Shown here in pieces: positions 17,016 to 25,885 of a DNA stretch of 39,217 bases. The translations under genes were made by a program, and so were the position numbers. Position 1 is the first letter of the stretch. The number at the start of each line of letters is the position of its first letter. Location of the stretch: positions 1-39,217 of the forward strand of contig JAFWMH010000010.1 of NCBI GenBank assembly GCA_017510785.1, given 5' to 3'. The stretch comes from Atopobiaceae bacterium. GTDB lineage: Bacteria; Actinomycetota; Coriobacteriia; Coriobacteriales; Atopobiaceae. The notes below the pieces were generated by a model, which was given only the letters and a program-made list of their open reading frames with translations, was not told the origin of the DNA and searched no databases.

Positions 17016-17234
17016 TTGAGTAAACAGGACGCCATCGAGCTTGAGGGTACGGTTGTTGAGCCGCTGCCGAATGCAATGTTCAAGGTGGAGCTCGAAAACG
17101 GAAAGACCATTCTCTGCACCATATCTGGTAAAATCCGAATGAACTATATCCGTATTCTTCCTGGCGACAGGGTAGTTGTGGAGATTTCGCCCTACGATCT
17201 TACCCGTGGACGCATCACGTATCGCTACAAGTAA
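17016..17234 (+). CDS. infA: Translation initiation factor IF-1
   Basis: 72 residues, exactly the usual length, if started at the TTG at 17016 ([15 protein letters not shown]...). Longer in-frame starts give a non-family N-terminus. A purine-rich AGGAAAGG lies 8 bp upstream. IF-1 is a single OB fold that binds the 30S A site with IF-2 and IF-3; the [14 protein letters not shown] and GRITYRYK ends are typical. The TTG start is notable for such a highly expressed gene. A strong promoter lies just upstream and rpmJ follows after 126 bp. That gap carries only a weak inverted repeat near 17249 (CAGCCG...CGGCTG). Confidence 0.96.
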   Translation: MSKQDAIELEGTVVEPLPNAMFKVELENGKTILCTISGKIRMNYIRILPGDRVVVEISPYDLTRGRITYRYK

Positions 17235-17360
17235 CAAGTAGCAAATCACAGCCGGTTATTCACGCCAGCGGCTGGGCGATGATATAGCGCGAGTCAGCTT
17301 CCACCTGTCTCGCCACTGCACTATGAAGTAACTACGAGCAAGTATTGGAAAGGACAGACG

Positions 17361-17474
17361 ATGAAGGTACGCCCTTCTGTAAAGAAGATGTGCGACAAAT
17401 GCAAAATTATCCGTCGCCACGGCAAGGTCTACGTCATCTGCGAGAACCCGCGCCACAAGCAGCGTCAGGGCTAG
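17361..17474 (+). CDS. rpmJ: 50S ribosomal protein L36
   Basis: 37 residues: [14 protein letters not shown], then [12 protein letters not shown], ending PRHKQRQG. The zinc-ribbon ligands Cys11, Cys14, Cys27 and His32 are all present, so this is the zinc-containing paralogue. AAAGGA lies upstream of the ATG. It sits in its standard place between infA and rpsM, 15 bp before the latter. Confidence 0.97.
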   Translation: MKVRPSVKKMCDKCKIIRRHGKVYVICENPRHKQRQG

Positions 17475-17489
17475 GAGAGGAGCATAACG

Positions 17490-17861
17490 TTGGCCCGTAT
17501 TAATGGTGTTGACCTTCCGCGCGATAAGCGCGTTGAGGTTGGACTTACCTACATTTTTGGCATCGGTGCTACCCGCGCTAAGAAGATTTGCGAAGCCGCC
17601 GAAGTAAACCCCGATACGCGTGTTAAGGACCTCACCGAGGACGAAGTAACGCGTATGCGTGATTTTATTGATCAGAACTACACCACCGAAGGCGACCTCC
17701 GTCGTGAGGTTCGTCAGAATACCGCCCGCCTGATGGAGATTGGCTGCTATCGTGGCCTGCGTCATCGCAAGGGTCTCCCCGTGCACGGCCAGCGCACCCA
17801 TACCAACGCGCGTACCCGCAAGGGCAAGCGTCGTCAGATTGGTGCAAGGAAGAGGGGCTAG
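17490..17861 (+). CDS. rpsM: 30S ribosomal protein S13
   Basis: 123 residues starting at TTG 17490 ([22 protein letters not shown]), with AGGAGAGGAG upstream. It is located at the head of the 30S subunit and contacts the P-site tRNA and L5. The helix-two-turns-helix and the basic tail ([18 protein letters not shown]) are complete. Start codon and spacing show it is translated in the alpha operon directly after L36 and 10 bp before rpsK. Confidence 0.97.
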   Translation: MARINGVDLPRDKRVEVGLTYIFGIGATRAKKICEAAEVNPDTRVKDLTEDEVTRMRDFIDQNYTTEGDLRREVRQNTARLMEIGCYRGLRHRKGLPVHGQRTHTNARTRKGKRRQIGARKRG

Positions 17862-17871
17862 GGAGTAAATT

Positions 17872-18273
17872 ATGCCTAAGAGGAAGCAACAGCAGGTTCA
17901 GCGCGTCCGCCGCGCCGACCGCAAAAACATTGCAGTGGGTCAGGCCCACATCAAGAGCACGTTCAACAATACCATCATCACGATTACGGACCCGCAGGGC
18001 AACGTGATTGCCTGGCAGTCCGGTGGTACCGTTGGCTTCAAGGGTTCGCGTAAGTCCACGCCGTTTGCGGCGCAGATTGCTGCCGAAACCTGCGCCAAGG
18101 CTGCCATGGAGCACGGCCTGCGCAAGGTGGCCGTCTTCGTCAAGGGTCCCGGCTCCGGCCGCGAGACCGCCATCCGTTCGCTTCAGGCCGCCGGTCTCGA
18201 GGTTTCGGGTATTCAGGACAAGACGCCCATCCCGCACAACGGTTGCCGTCCGGTCAAGCGTCGTCGCGTGTAG
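17872..18273 (+). CDS. rpsK: 30S ribosomal protein S11
   Basis: 133 residues with the family signature region ([16 protein letters not shown] near the N-terminus, [18 protein letters not shown], and C-terminal [13 protein letters not shown]). It forms part of the 30S platform next to S18 and S6. GGGAG precedes the ATG. Ordinary alpha-operon position between rpsM and rpsD. Confidence 0.97.
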   Translation: MPKRKQQQVQRVRRADRKNIAVGQAHIKSTFNNTIITITDPQGNVIAWQSGGTVGFKGSRKSTPFAAQIAAETCAKAAMEHGLRKVAVFVKGPGSGRETAIRSLQAAGLEVSGIQDKTPIPHNGCRPVKRRRV

Positions 18274-18292
18274 GTAAGGGAGGACCAGAGCA

Positions 18293-18886
18293 ATGGCAAT
18301 AGATAGGACCCCCGTCCTCAAGCGGTGCCGCCAGCTCGGCATCGATCCTGTGGTAATGGGTATTAACAAGGAATCCAAGCGCGAGCCGCGTCGTCGCCGT
18401 CGCCAGGAGAGCGAGTACGGTGCGCAGCTTCGCGAGAAGCAAAAGGCCAAGTTCATCTACGGCGTGCTCGAGAAGCAGTTCCGTGGCTACTACGACAAGG
18501 CTCTTAAGGTCGAGGGCATTACGGGCGACAACCTCATGTCGATTCTTGAGTCCCGTCTCGATAACGTCGTGTTCCGTCTGGGCTTTGCGCGTACGCGCAA
18601 GGAAGCTCGCCAAACGGTACGCCATGGTCACATCGAGGTCAACGGCCACCGCGTCGACATTCCGTCCTACCAGGTTAAGGCTGGCGACGTGATTTCGGTT
18701 GCGTCCAAGTACAAGGACCTGCTTCCCATCAAGGAGGCGCTCATCCGCACCGAGCACATGGCAGTTCCTTCCTGGCTTGAGGTAGATATCGAGAAGCTGC
18801 GTGGTACCGTGCTTCAGCTTCCCACGCGCGACCAAATCGATCTCGAACTTGACGCCCAGCTCATCGTCGAGCTCTACTCCAAGTAG
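18293..18886 (+). CDS. rpsD: 30S ribosomal protein S4, zinc-free form
   Basis: 197 residues, a primary 16S rRNA binder that nucleates 30S assembly and in many bacteria represses its own operon. The N-terminal domain has only one cysteine (KRCRQLG), so it is the zinc-free (C-) type and slightly shorter than zinc-binding S4. The S4 RNA-binding domain is clear (RLDNVVFRLGFARTRKEARQ...GHIEVNG..VDIPSY). GGGAGGA upstream of ATG 18293. rpoA follows. Confidence 0.97.
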   Translation: MAIDRTPVLKRCRQLGIDPVVMGINKESKREPRRRRRQESEYGAQLREKQKAKFIYGVLEKQFRGYYDKALKVEGITGDNLMSILESRLDNVVFRLGFARTRKEARQTVRHGHIEVNGHRVDIPSYQVKAGDVISVASKYKDLLPIKEALIRTEHMAVPSWLEVDIEKLRGTVLQLPTRDQIDLELDAQLIVELYSK

Positions 18887-18915
18887 TATAAGCCTGGATT
18901 CGGTTGGAGGTATAC

Positions 18916-19857
18916 ATGTCCGAATTCATTCGGCCGCAAGTGTCGGTGGAAGAGATAAGCGAAACCCTGGCTCGGGTAAGTGCTGAGCCGCTCGAGCGTG
19001 GCTATGGCGACACGCTGGGCAACTCGCTTCGACGCGTGCTGCTCTCGTCGCTTGAAGGCGCTGCTGTGCAGGCCATCCAAATCGATGGCGTGCAGCACGA
19101 GTTCACCACCGTGCCGGGCGTGTACGAGGACGTTACCGATATCGTCCTCAACGTGAAGGGTCTCGTCTTCCACAATGAGGGCACCGGCGACGAAGCCATG
19201 GCCTCCATCAACGTGGAGGGGCCTGCCACGGTTACGGGCGGTGACTTCTCGATTCCGGCGGAGTTCGAGCTCGTTAACCCCGAGCATGTAATCTGCCACC
19301 TTGGCGACGGTGCGCACTTCACTATGCATATGCGCATCGGCGTTGGTCGCGGTTACGTTTCGCACGACGAAAACGCGCGCGAAACCGATCCGATTGGACT
19401 TATCCACGTGGATTCGCTCTATTCGCCGGTTCGCCGTTGTGCAAAGGCAGTGGAGCCGTGCCGCGTTGGTCAGCATACCGACTACGACCGTTTGGTGCTC
19501 GAGGTCGAAACGAACGGTGCGGTTACCCCGCGCGATGCCGTGGTTGAGGCCGCCAACATAATTAACCAGCACATGACGGCATTTATGAATCTCACCGAAG
19601 AGGAAGAGCCTGTTGACGAGCCCTCCATCTTTGCCGTGGGAACTGAGGAGGACAACACCGAGCTCGATAAGCAGATTGAGGACCTTGACCTTTCGGTTCG
19701 TTCGTACAACTGCCTTAAGCGTGCTGGCATCCATTCGGTGCGTCAGCTCGTGGAGTTCTCCGAGAATGACCTTCTTAATATTCGTAACTTTGGCGTCAAG
19801 TCCATCGAGGAAGTCAAAGACAAACTCGAGACAATGGGTCTCGGCCTCAAGGCTTAA
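18916..19857 (+). CDS. rpoA: RNA polymerase alpha subunit
   Basis: 313 residues from ATG 18916, which has GGAGG 5 bp upstream; an in-frame TTG 12 bp earlier is less likely. The N-terminal dimerisation domain includes GYGDTLGNSLRRVLLSSL; after an acidic linker (~235-250) comes the C-terminal DNA/activator-binding domain (LDLSVRSYNCLKRAGI...NLRNFG-like LLNIRNFGVKSIEEV). Standard position between rpsD and rplQ. Confidence 0.97.
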   Translation: MSEFIRPQVSVEEISETLARVSAEPLERGYGDTLGNSLRRVLLSSLEGAAVQAIQIDGVQHEFTTVPGVYEDVTDIVLNVKGLVFHNEGTGDEAMASINVEGPATVTGGDFSIPAEFELVNPEHVICHLGDGAHFTMHMRIGVGRGYVSHDENARETDPIGLIHVDSLYSPVRRCAKAVEPCRVGQHTDYDRLVLEVETNGAVTPRDAVVEAANIINQHMTAFMNLTEEEEPVDEPSIFAVGTEEDNTELDKQIEDLDLSVRSYNCLKRAGIHSVRQLVEFSENDLLNIRNFGVKSIEEVKDKLETMGLGLKA

Positions 19858-19889
19858 GGCGTCGCTAGGTACTGCATAGGAGCAAGAAC

Positions 19890-20294
19890 ATGAGGCACAA
19901 CAAGAAGAAGGGTATGAAGCTCGGTACCGACGCGAGCCATACCAAGGCAATGAAGAAGAGCCTTGTAGGCGCCCTGCTTGCCAACGACCGCATCAAGACC
20001 CTCGAGTCGCGCGCCAAGGCGATTCGCCCGGATGTTGATCGCGTCATTACGTGGGCAAAGCGTGGCGACCTCGCGGCGCGTCGCATGGCAATCGCCAAGG
20101 TTGGCGACAAGCACCTCGTGGGCGAGATTTTCGATAAAGCCGCACAGGGCATGTGGGCTGGCCGCAACGGTGGCTACACGCGCATCATGAAGCTTGGTCG
20201 TCGTAAGGGCGACAACGCTGAGGTGGTTATCATTGAGCTCGTCAATGAGCCCATTGAGGATTCGGCCGCTAGCGTCACTAAGGTTGAAGAGTAG
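19890..20294 (+). CDS. rplQ: 50S ribosomal protein L17
   Basis: 134 residues: MRHNKKKGMKLGTDASHTKAM with the family helix and C-terminal RKGDNAEVVIIEL. It binds 23S rRNA near the exit tunnel. GGAGC upstream of the ATG. Last gene of the alpha operon, followed 26 bp later by a clear terminator. Confidence 0.97.
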   Translation: MRHNKKKGMKLGTDASHTKAMKKSLVGALLANDRIKTLESRAKAIRPDVDRVITWAKRGDLAARRMAIAKVGDKHLVGEIFDKAAQGMWAGRNGGYTRIMKLGRRKGDNAEVVIIELVNEPIEDSAASVTKVEE

Positions 20295-20320
20295 GTTTAA
20301 ATCCTACAAGAGTTGCCAGA

Positions 20321-20345
20321 AGGCCCCGATTAACTCGGGGCCTTT
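20321..20345 (+). terminator. Intrinsic terminator after rplQ
   Basis: AGGCCCCGA (20321-20329), 5-nt loop, TCGGGGCCT (20335-20343), then TT. The T tract is short and the next gene begins 23 bp later, so some read-through into the ECF transporter gene is likely. Confidence 0.75.
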
Positions 20346-20367
20346 GCATGACTATTGAAGGGAAAGA

Positions 20368-22677
20368 ATGCTCGAGGCCCGCAACATAACGTACAAGTAT
20401 CCCTTTGAGGAAACGCCAACGCTTTGCAACGTAAACGTGAAGGTTGCACGTGGCGAGCGCGTTGTTGTAGTGGGAAAAAACGGTTGCGGGAAGTCGACGC
20501 TTGCAAGTGTGATGGCTGGGCTTCGTGCGCCGTCCGCGGGTTGCGTGCTACTCGATGGCCATGATGTGGGAGACTGTTGGGCAAACGTAGGCCTCGTGCG
20601 ACAAGACGCGAAAGCACAGCTTGTTAGCGAAGTGGTATACGACGAGGTGGCATTTGCGCCACGGAACATGGGTTTCGACGCGAATGAGGTCGACGAGCGC
20701 GTTCGTGGGGCGCTGCGAGTATGTGGTTTGGAGCATTTGGCAGCGGCGATGACGTCAGAGCTTTCGGGCGGAGAGCAGCAGAGGTTAGCACTTGCGGGAA
20801 TGCTCTCTATGGATCCCGAGTATTTGGTGCTTGATGAGTTTACTGCGCACCTGGACGTAAAGACGCGGCGGGATATGCGGCGCATGCTCATATCCCGTTG
20901 TGCGGATAAGGGGCTTCTCGTTGTAAGTCATTTCGCGGCAGATATGCTTACGGCGCATCGCGTGGTAGTGATTAACGAAGGGGCCGTAGCATGGGAAGGC
21001 ACACCGAATGAGCTTCTCGTATGCGAGGACGTACTATCCTTATGTGGCTTTGTGGACACGCAGTTGCTCAATGTGGCTGTTGCCATGGCGCAAAAGAATG
21101 TCGATGTGGAAAGTCTTGATTTCGATAACGCGCGACACATTGCGCGTGCACTTAAGGATGCCGGACTTACGGAGACGTTTGTTGGCAAGGCGGAGCAGCC
21201 AAGACCGATTAGCTCGCCGACGATTTACAATGCGTCTGGTTGGCTCATGTTGGATAACGTCCACGTTACACTTGGCGAGGTAGAGGTACTGCGGGGCATG
21301 GGCTTAAGCGCGGCGTCGGGTGAAGTAACGCTCGTGGTTGGGTCGTGCGGGTCGGGGAAGACCACGTCGGCCTTTGTTGCAGCCGGTGCCATACGATGCG
21401 ATGCGGGCATGGCGCTATTGGACGAAAAAGCCGTGCGGCTTGGTGACGTGGGCCTGTGCATGCAGCAACCCGAAGACCAATTATTTTGCTCTACTGTTTT
21501 GGACGATGTCGCCTATGGCCACGTGTGCGCGGGTAAGACGGAGGAAGAGGCCCGCCAACAAGCTAAAGCGACGCTTGAGGCGGTGGGCGTTGCGAAGAAG
21601 CTTTGGGAGAAGCAACCTTTCGAACTTTCGGGTGGGGAGCGTCGCCTCATTGCACTGGCGGGTATCCTTACGATGAATCAGCCTGCGATCGTTCTTGATG
21701 AACCGACTGCAGGCATGGACGGGGATGGCGCATCCAAAATACGAAAACTGGTGCGGCGCGTAGCCGATGAGGGACGTGCGGTAGTTGTGGTAAGCCACGA
21801 CGTCGACGAATGGTTGGACATTTCGGATAAGCTCATCATTGTGGAGGGCGGGCGACCGCGCTACGTGGGTTCAGTCGTGGATGTCTCAACAAACGTGGAT
21901 GCCTTTACAAGCTCGATGGAGGGTGCGCCTTTTTCGGTGGCCTTGCGCGCCGAACTTGCGAAACCAGGGTCTGCGAGCGCTCCCAGAGTTACCAAGCCGC
22001 TTCCCGCAACGCGATATGCACGTAACGGTGTTTTATTTCGCATTCCCGCTGCCGTTAAGGTTTTGTTCCTTATTATCGCAACGGTATTGTTGTTCTCCAT
22101 GAATTCGTTGGAAATCATGGTTGCGTGCCTGTTCGGTGCAGCGCTTCTGTGCATGGGTGCCCATGCGCGAATGGGTAGTCTGCTTCGGCTGGTGCGGAAC
22201 ATTTCAATAGTATTAATCATGTCGTTGTTGGCGAATTCTCTCGTGCTCGACGGCACTGGTGATGTTCCGCTGTTTGCCAACGTGGCGCTTTCGAGCACAG
22301 GTATGTTGCGCGGTACGTTCGCGGTTGTGCGCATCGTCACGATTTCCTGGCTTGCGCTGGCAGTGGCGTCGTGCACGAAGTGGAGCGACATCGCTTCGGC
22401 ATTGCTCGCGCCACTTGCGGCATTCGACCGTCTGGGCATCAACACGTCTGGTGTACGTACGGCGGTAACCTTGGCGCTGCACGAGGTTCCGCAAACCATC
22501 AAGCTGTTTCGACAAATTGAGATGGCGCAGCGAGCCCGCGGTGCACACATAGGTGAGGGCCCACTGCACCAACGACTAGAGTCGTGGCTTGCAGTGCTCG
22601 TGCCGATGATTGTCGCGCTCATGCGCAATGCAGACGACCTTGGCGATGCACTCGTGGTACGTGGCTTCGGACGATAA
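20368..22677 (+). CDS. ECF transporter: fused EcfA-EcfA-EcfT in one polypeptide
   Basis: 769 residues. Domain 1 (1-230) is an ATPase with Walker A GKNGCGKST (36-44), LSGGEQQR (132-139), Walker B YLVLDE (152-157) and SH in VVSHF. Domain 2 (~291-500) is a second ATPase with GSCGSGKTT (325-333), Q-loop QQPEDQ, LSGGERR (420-426), VLDEPTAGMD and VVSHD. Domain 3 (~550-769) is the membrane scaffold EcfT, with several hydrophobic helices and two Ala/Val-Arg-Gly coupling motifs (AQRARGAH near 720; VVRGFGR at the C terminus). Together these are the whole energising module for vitamin/metal uptake, which normally needs three genes. The substrate-binding S protein is absent here, so it is probably a shared group II module. 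It sits in the canonical place between rplQ and truA. The first Q-loop (RQDAKAQ) is divergent. Confidence 0.93.
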   Translation: MLEARNITYKYPFEETPTLCNVNVKVARGERVVVVGKNGCGKSTLASVMAGLRAPSAGCVLLDGHDVGDCWANVGLVRQDAKAQLVSEVVYDEVAFAPRNMGFDANEVDERVRGALRVCGLEHLAAAMTSELSGGEQQRLALAGMLSMDPEYLVLDEFTAHLDVKTRRDMRRMLISRCADKGLLVVSHFAADMLTAHRVVVINEGAVAWEGTPNELLVCEDVLSLCGFVDTQLLNVAVAMAQKNVDVESLDFDNARHIARALKDAGLTETFVGKAEQPRPISSPTIYNASGWLMLDNVHVTLGEVEVLRGMGLSAASGEVTLVVGSCGSGKTTSAFVAAGAIRCDAGMALLDEKAVRLGDVGLCMQQPEDQLFCSTVLDDVAYGHVCAGKTEEEARQQAKATLEAVGVAKKLWEKQPFELSGGERRLIALAGILTMNQPAIVLDEPTAGMDGDGASKIRKLVRRVADEGRAVVVVSHDVDEWLDISDKLIIVEGGRPRYVGSVVDVSTNVDAFTSSMEGAPFSVALRAELAKPGSASAPRVTKPLPATRYARNGVLFRIPAAVKVLFLIIATVLLFSMNSLEIMVACLFGAALLCMGAHARMGSLLRLVRNISIVLIMSLLANSLVLDGTGDVPLFANVALSSTGMLRGTFAVVRIVTISWLALAVASCTKWSDIASALLAPLAAFDRLGINTSGVRTAVTLALHEVPQTIKLFRQIEMAQRARGAHIGEGPLHQRLESWLAVLVPMIVALMRNADDLGDALVVRGFGR

Positions 22678-22770
22678 TGGGTTTGTTGTATCTCTAAGAA
22701 ATCGTGCCAAGGCAGTGCATGTTTTCGCCATTGTGGGGTATAGCGTGAAGGAGCTATGGGGGCGAGTTGA

Positions 22771-23613
22771 ATGCTAGCGAATAATAAAACCACGCTTGTG
22801 CTACGGGTAGGGTATCGCGGCGCGGGCTTCTGTGGATATGCGGAGCAGGAGGGCCAGCGAACGGTTGCGGGCGAGCTGCGCCGCGCGCTCGAAACGCTCT
22901 TGCGCAGAAATGTTGAGCTGACGTGTGCTGGACGAACGGATGCGGGCGTTTCGGCATTGGCGCAGCACGTGAGTGTGCCGGTATACGCTGAGGAGCTTGC
23001 GGGCAGGGAGCCGCGGCGCATGTGGCGCTCGCTGGCCGCAATAACCCCTGAGGACATTTCGATTCGAGGCCTGTATTTGGCGCCCGAGGGTTTCTCTGCG
23101 CGCTTCGATGCTACCGGTCGTCGGTACCGGTATCGCATCGTGTGCGGCAATGCGCAGCCCGTGCTGCTGTGGGACTGCGTGTGGTGGCTCAAGGAGGAGC
23201 TCGACGTGGATGCAATGCGGCGTGCGGCCAAGGTGCTCGAGGGCGAGCATGACTTCACGAGTTTTTGCAAGGTGAGTTCGGCCGCACAAATTCGTGCGGA
23301 CGGTCGGTCGCTCTCTCGTTGCCTTGAGCGCGTCGAAGTGGCGCGTGAGCAGGAACTTGGCGAGGAGGTCGTGGCGATTGACGTCGCGGGCAATGCCTTC
23401 CTGCACAACATGGTGCGCATCGTCGTGGGATCGCTCGTTGAGGTAGGGCGCCACAACCGCCCGGAAACATGGCTTGAGGAGGCGCTGAGGGCGCGCGATC
23501 GCCGAGCAGCGGGGCCAACGGCGCCGCCACAAGGACTGACGTTTGTTGACGCGTGCTACCCCAAAGGCGTCCTTGTTCCTTGGGAACGTGTGTTACAGCT
23601 CACTGTGGACTAG
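22771..23613 (+). CDS. truA: tRNA pseudouridine(38-40) synthase TruA
   Basis: 280 residues. It isomerises uridines 38-40 of the anticodon stem-loop. Catalytic Asp57 is in AGRTDAGVSA; other hallmarks are FSARFDATGRRYRYRI, HDFTSFCK and NAFLHNMVRIVVGSL. The only in-frame upstream ATG (22756) is blocked by a stop, so ATG 22771 is the start, although its ribosome site is weak (GGGGGCGAG). Follows the ECF gene by 93 bp, the usual order. Confidence 0.96.
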   Translation: MLANNKTTLVLRVGYRGAGFCGYAEQEGQRTVAGELRRALETLLRRNVELTCAGRTDAGVSALAQHVSVPVYAEELAGREPRRMWRSLAAITPEDISIRGLYLAPEGFSARFDATGRRYRYRIVCGNAQPVLLWDCVWWLKEELDVDAMRRAAKVLEGEHDFTSFCKVSSAAQIRADGRSLSRCLERVEVAREQELGEEVVAIDVAGNAFLHNMVRIVVGSLVEVGRHNRPETWLEEALRARDRRAAGPTAPPQGLTFVDACYPKGVLVPWERVLQLTVD

Positions 23614-23649
23614 CGGAGAAAAGCGCTGTAAGGCGAGAGGATTGTTAGC

Positions 23650-24633
23650 ATGGATATGGAACTCATAGTTGACGTATTGATTGATACGGCCAAGGATTCG
23701 CTCACGCTCATTCCGTTTCTGTTCGTAACGTACGTGGTTATGGAGACGATTGAGCACTCTGCGGAGGGGAGGGCGGAACAGCTCATTCGGCGTGCCGGAG
23801 TCGCGGGTCCTGCCGTGGGCGCACTGCTCGGTGCGTTGCCCCAATGCGGGTTTAGTGCGGTGGCGGGCACACTCTATGCTGGTCGCATCATCACGGCGGG
23901 CACGCTCGTTGCGGTGATCCTCTCTACATCGGACGAACTGATTCCCGTATTTTTGGCCAATGGGGCGGCCATCGAACAGCTCGTATGGATTATCGGCGTC
24001 AAGGTTGTTATTGGCATGGTCGTGGGTTTTGCCGCCGATTTCGTGTTGCGTGCGCTGCATCGTACGGGCGATGGCCATCCGCACATCAGGGAGCTTTGCG
24101 AACGGGCGCATTGCCATTGCGGCGATATGGAGGCCGCGTGGGATGTTCGCGCCGATGGAGTCTCGGCGCACGATTACGCGCAGGAACACGAACACAACCA
24201 TGCGCATGGGCACGAAGACGAACACAAGGGAAGCGCACGCTGGAAGCATATTCTGCGCAGCTCGCTCGTCCACACTGTGCAGGTCGGCCTTTTCATCGTG
24301 GCGATTACGTTCGTATGTGGCCTCGTTATTGAGGGCGTTGGAAACGACGCGATTGCCTCGGTCCTCAATGCGCAGCCCCTCCTCACGACGGTGCTGGCGG
24401 CTCTCATCGGGCTCGTGCCAAACTGCGCGGCAAGTGTGGCTATTGCCGAGCTCTATTTGGAAGGCGCGTTGGGCGTTGGTCCCATGCTCGCTGGTCTGTT
24501 GGTTTCGGGTGGTATGGGCCTTTTGGTGCTGTTCAGAACCAACTACGACATGCGTCAAAATGTGATAATAGCATCGTTCGTGTACCTCGTTGGCGTAACG
24601 TGTGGGCTAATCGTTGGTGCCATCCTTGGCTAG
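23650..24633 (+). CDS. Putative heavy-metal/manganese exporter (ArsP_2-like membrane protein)
   Basis: 327 residues, about ten predicted membrane segments in two halves with a pseudo-repeat: PQCGFSA (64-70) in the first half and PNCAASV (257-263) in the second, each Pro-x-Cys in a re-entrant-looking position. A cytoplasmic-type loop between the halves is very rich in His and Glu (HEHNHAHGHEDEH, ~180-192), with a further HCHCG motif upstream, which suggests metal binding or sensing. The layout matches the 'putative manganese transporter / 10-TM heavy-metal exporter' family (ArsP_2). The actual ion is not known. The gene follows truA by 36 bp, with GAGAGG before the ATG, and may be read through from it. 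Confidence 0.75.
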   Translation: MDMELIVDVLIDTAKDSLTLIPFLFVTYVVMETIEHSAEGRAEQLIRRAGVAGPAVGALLGALPQCGFSAVAGTLYAGRIITAGTLVAVILSTSDELIPVFLANGAAIEQLVWIIGVKVVIGMVVGFAADFVLRALHRTGDGHPHIRELCERAHCHCGDMEAAWDVRADGVSAHDYAQEHEHNHAHGHEDEHKGSARWKHILRSSLVHTVQVGLFIVAITFVCGLVIEGVGNDAIASVLNAQPLLTTVLAALIGLVPNCAASVAIAELYLEGALGVGPMLAGLLVSGGMGLLVLFRTNYDMRQNVIIASFVYLVGVTCGLIVGAILG

Positions 24634-24728
24634 GGTCCCTTCGTTGCGTCACATCTTCCTCATAGGCGTGTGAAAATGCTGGATTCGTTCGGCAAGGCTC
24701 AACTTGTCCCGTCCGCCTGATATTGTGT

Positions 24729-24760
24729 GTTGCGTAAGTCGAATGTTGCGTAGGTCGAGG
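24729..24760 (+). repeat. Tandem 16-bp direct repeat upstream of the glycosyltransferase
   Basis: Two adjacent copies of GTTGCGTARGTCGARK at 24729-24744 and 24745-24760, ending 28 bp before the next ATG. The position suits an operator or activator site, but no regulator is nearby and promoter elements are not obvious in the 155-bp gap. Confidence 0.4.
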
Positions 24761-24788
24761 GCTTGCTCAAAGAAGGGACGTTCCCTGG

Positions 24789-25868
24789 ATGGCACACATG
24801 CTTCGTGGATACCCTTTGGTGACGGTTATCATTCCCGCGTACAACGTGGAAGCGTACGTCGCACGTGCCATTGAGAGCATGCAACGGCAAACCATGGAAG
24901 ACTTCGAGTTGCTCGTGGTAAACGATGGCTCTACCGATCGTACGGGCGACATCGTGCGTCAGTACACGCGGCACGACCTGCGCATTGTGGACTTCCACAC
25001 CGAAAACGGCGGCGCACCAGCTGCTCGTAACCTTGCGCTCGATCATGCTCGCGGCAAGTACGTGTACTTTATGGATGCCGACGACTGGGCCGAGCCTGAA
25101 TTGCTCGAAAGCTTGGTGGAACCCGCCGAAACCAATAGTCTCGATTTGGTGGTAGAAGGCTTTTACATCGAGACGTACTATGGTAAGGGCGACGAGCATA
25201 CCACCGAGATGAAGCATAGGCCTTCGGCGGTGTATCCCACCCAACAAGAGTTTAGGGTGGCGGCAGCCTCGTTGTTTGACCAAAACCTCCTTTATCCGCC
25301 GTGGAACAAGCTCTTTGTGCGTGAGCGCATCGAGCGCTTGGGGCTGCGCTTTCGTAACACGTTTTGGGACGACTTTCCGTTCGTGCTGGACTACATTCGC
25401 GACGTGGAGCGCGTGGGCGTGGTAGATTGTGCGCATTACCACTTCATCCGCCAGCGCATGGAGTCCGAAACAGCCCGTTGGCGTCCCGACATGTACGAGA
25501 AGCGCGAGGAGGAGCATGGGTGGATGCTCGACCTCTACCACTATTGGAAGCTCGATGGCGATCCAAAGAGCATGGAGGTCGTACATCGTCGCTACATCGA
25601 GCGCTTGGTGGGTTGCATCGAGAATGTGTGCAACGCATCATGCGAACTCTCGGCAGCCGAGAAGCTCGAAACCATTAAAAAGATGATAACAACCGAGCAG
25701 GCGCAGGTTGCTGTTGCCCTCGCGCAGCCGCGGTCGCACATGATGCGGGTTATGCTCATGCCCATCAAATCGAAAAATGCCACCTTGGCGTATCGCGAGG
25801 GCAAGTTCATCTCGTTCGTAAAGAGCCACAACACGCGCGTGTTTGCAACGCTCAAGGCCCGTCGATAA
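24789..25868 (+). CDS. Family 2 glycosyltransferase
   Basis: 359 residues. The GT-A domain has VTVIIPAYN, nucleotide-binding VVNDGSTDRT, the donor-loop region NGGAPAARN and the metal-binding DADD (96-99), followed by WNKLF and WDDFPF, typical of bacterial cell-surface glycan transferases. The C-terminal ~120 residues are helical and Arg-rich, without a membrane helix. AAGGGA lies about 10 bp before ATG 24789; an alternative ATG is at codon 4. It stands alone, so the acceptor is unknown; teichoic-acid-like or exopolysaccharide decoration is possible. Confidence 0.9.
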   Translation: MAHMLRGYPLVTVIIPAYNVEAYVARAIESMQRQTMEDFELLVVNDGSTDRTGDIVRQYTRHDLRIVDFHTENGGAPAARNLALDHARGKYVYFMDADDWAEPELLESLVEPAETNSLDLVVEGFYIETYYGKGDEHTTEMKHRPSAVYPTQQEFRVAAASLFDQNLLYPPWNKLFVRERIERLGLRFRNTFWDDFPFVLDYIRDVERVGVVDCAHYHFIRQRMESETARWRPDMYEKREEEHGWMLDLYHYWKLDGDPKSMEVVHRRYIERLVGCIENVCNASCELSAAEKLETIKKMITTEQAQVAVALAQPRSHMMRVMLMPIKSKNATLAYREGKFISFVKSHNTRVFATLKARR

Positions 25869-25885
25869 ACGCATCGCCAAAACGA

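Noticed and set aside
17235..17360. Riboswitch or attenuator between infA and rpmJ
   Set aside because: Only a weak CAGCCG/CGGCTG inverted repeat is present, with no U tract or known aptamer.
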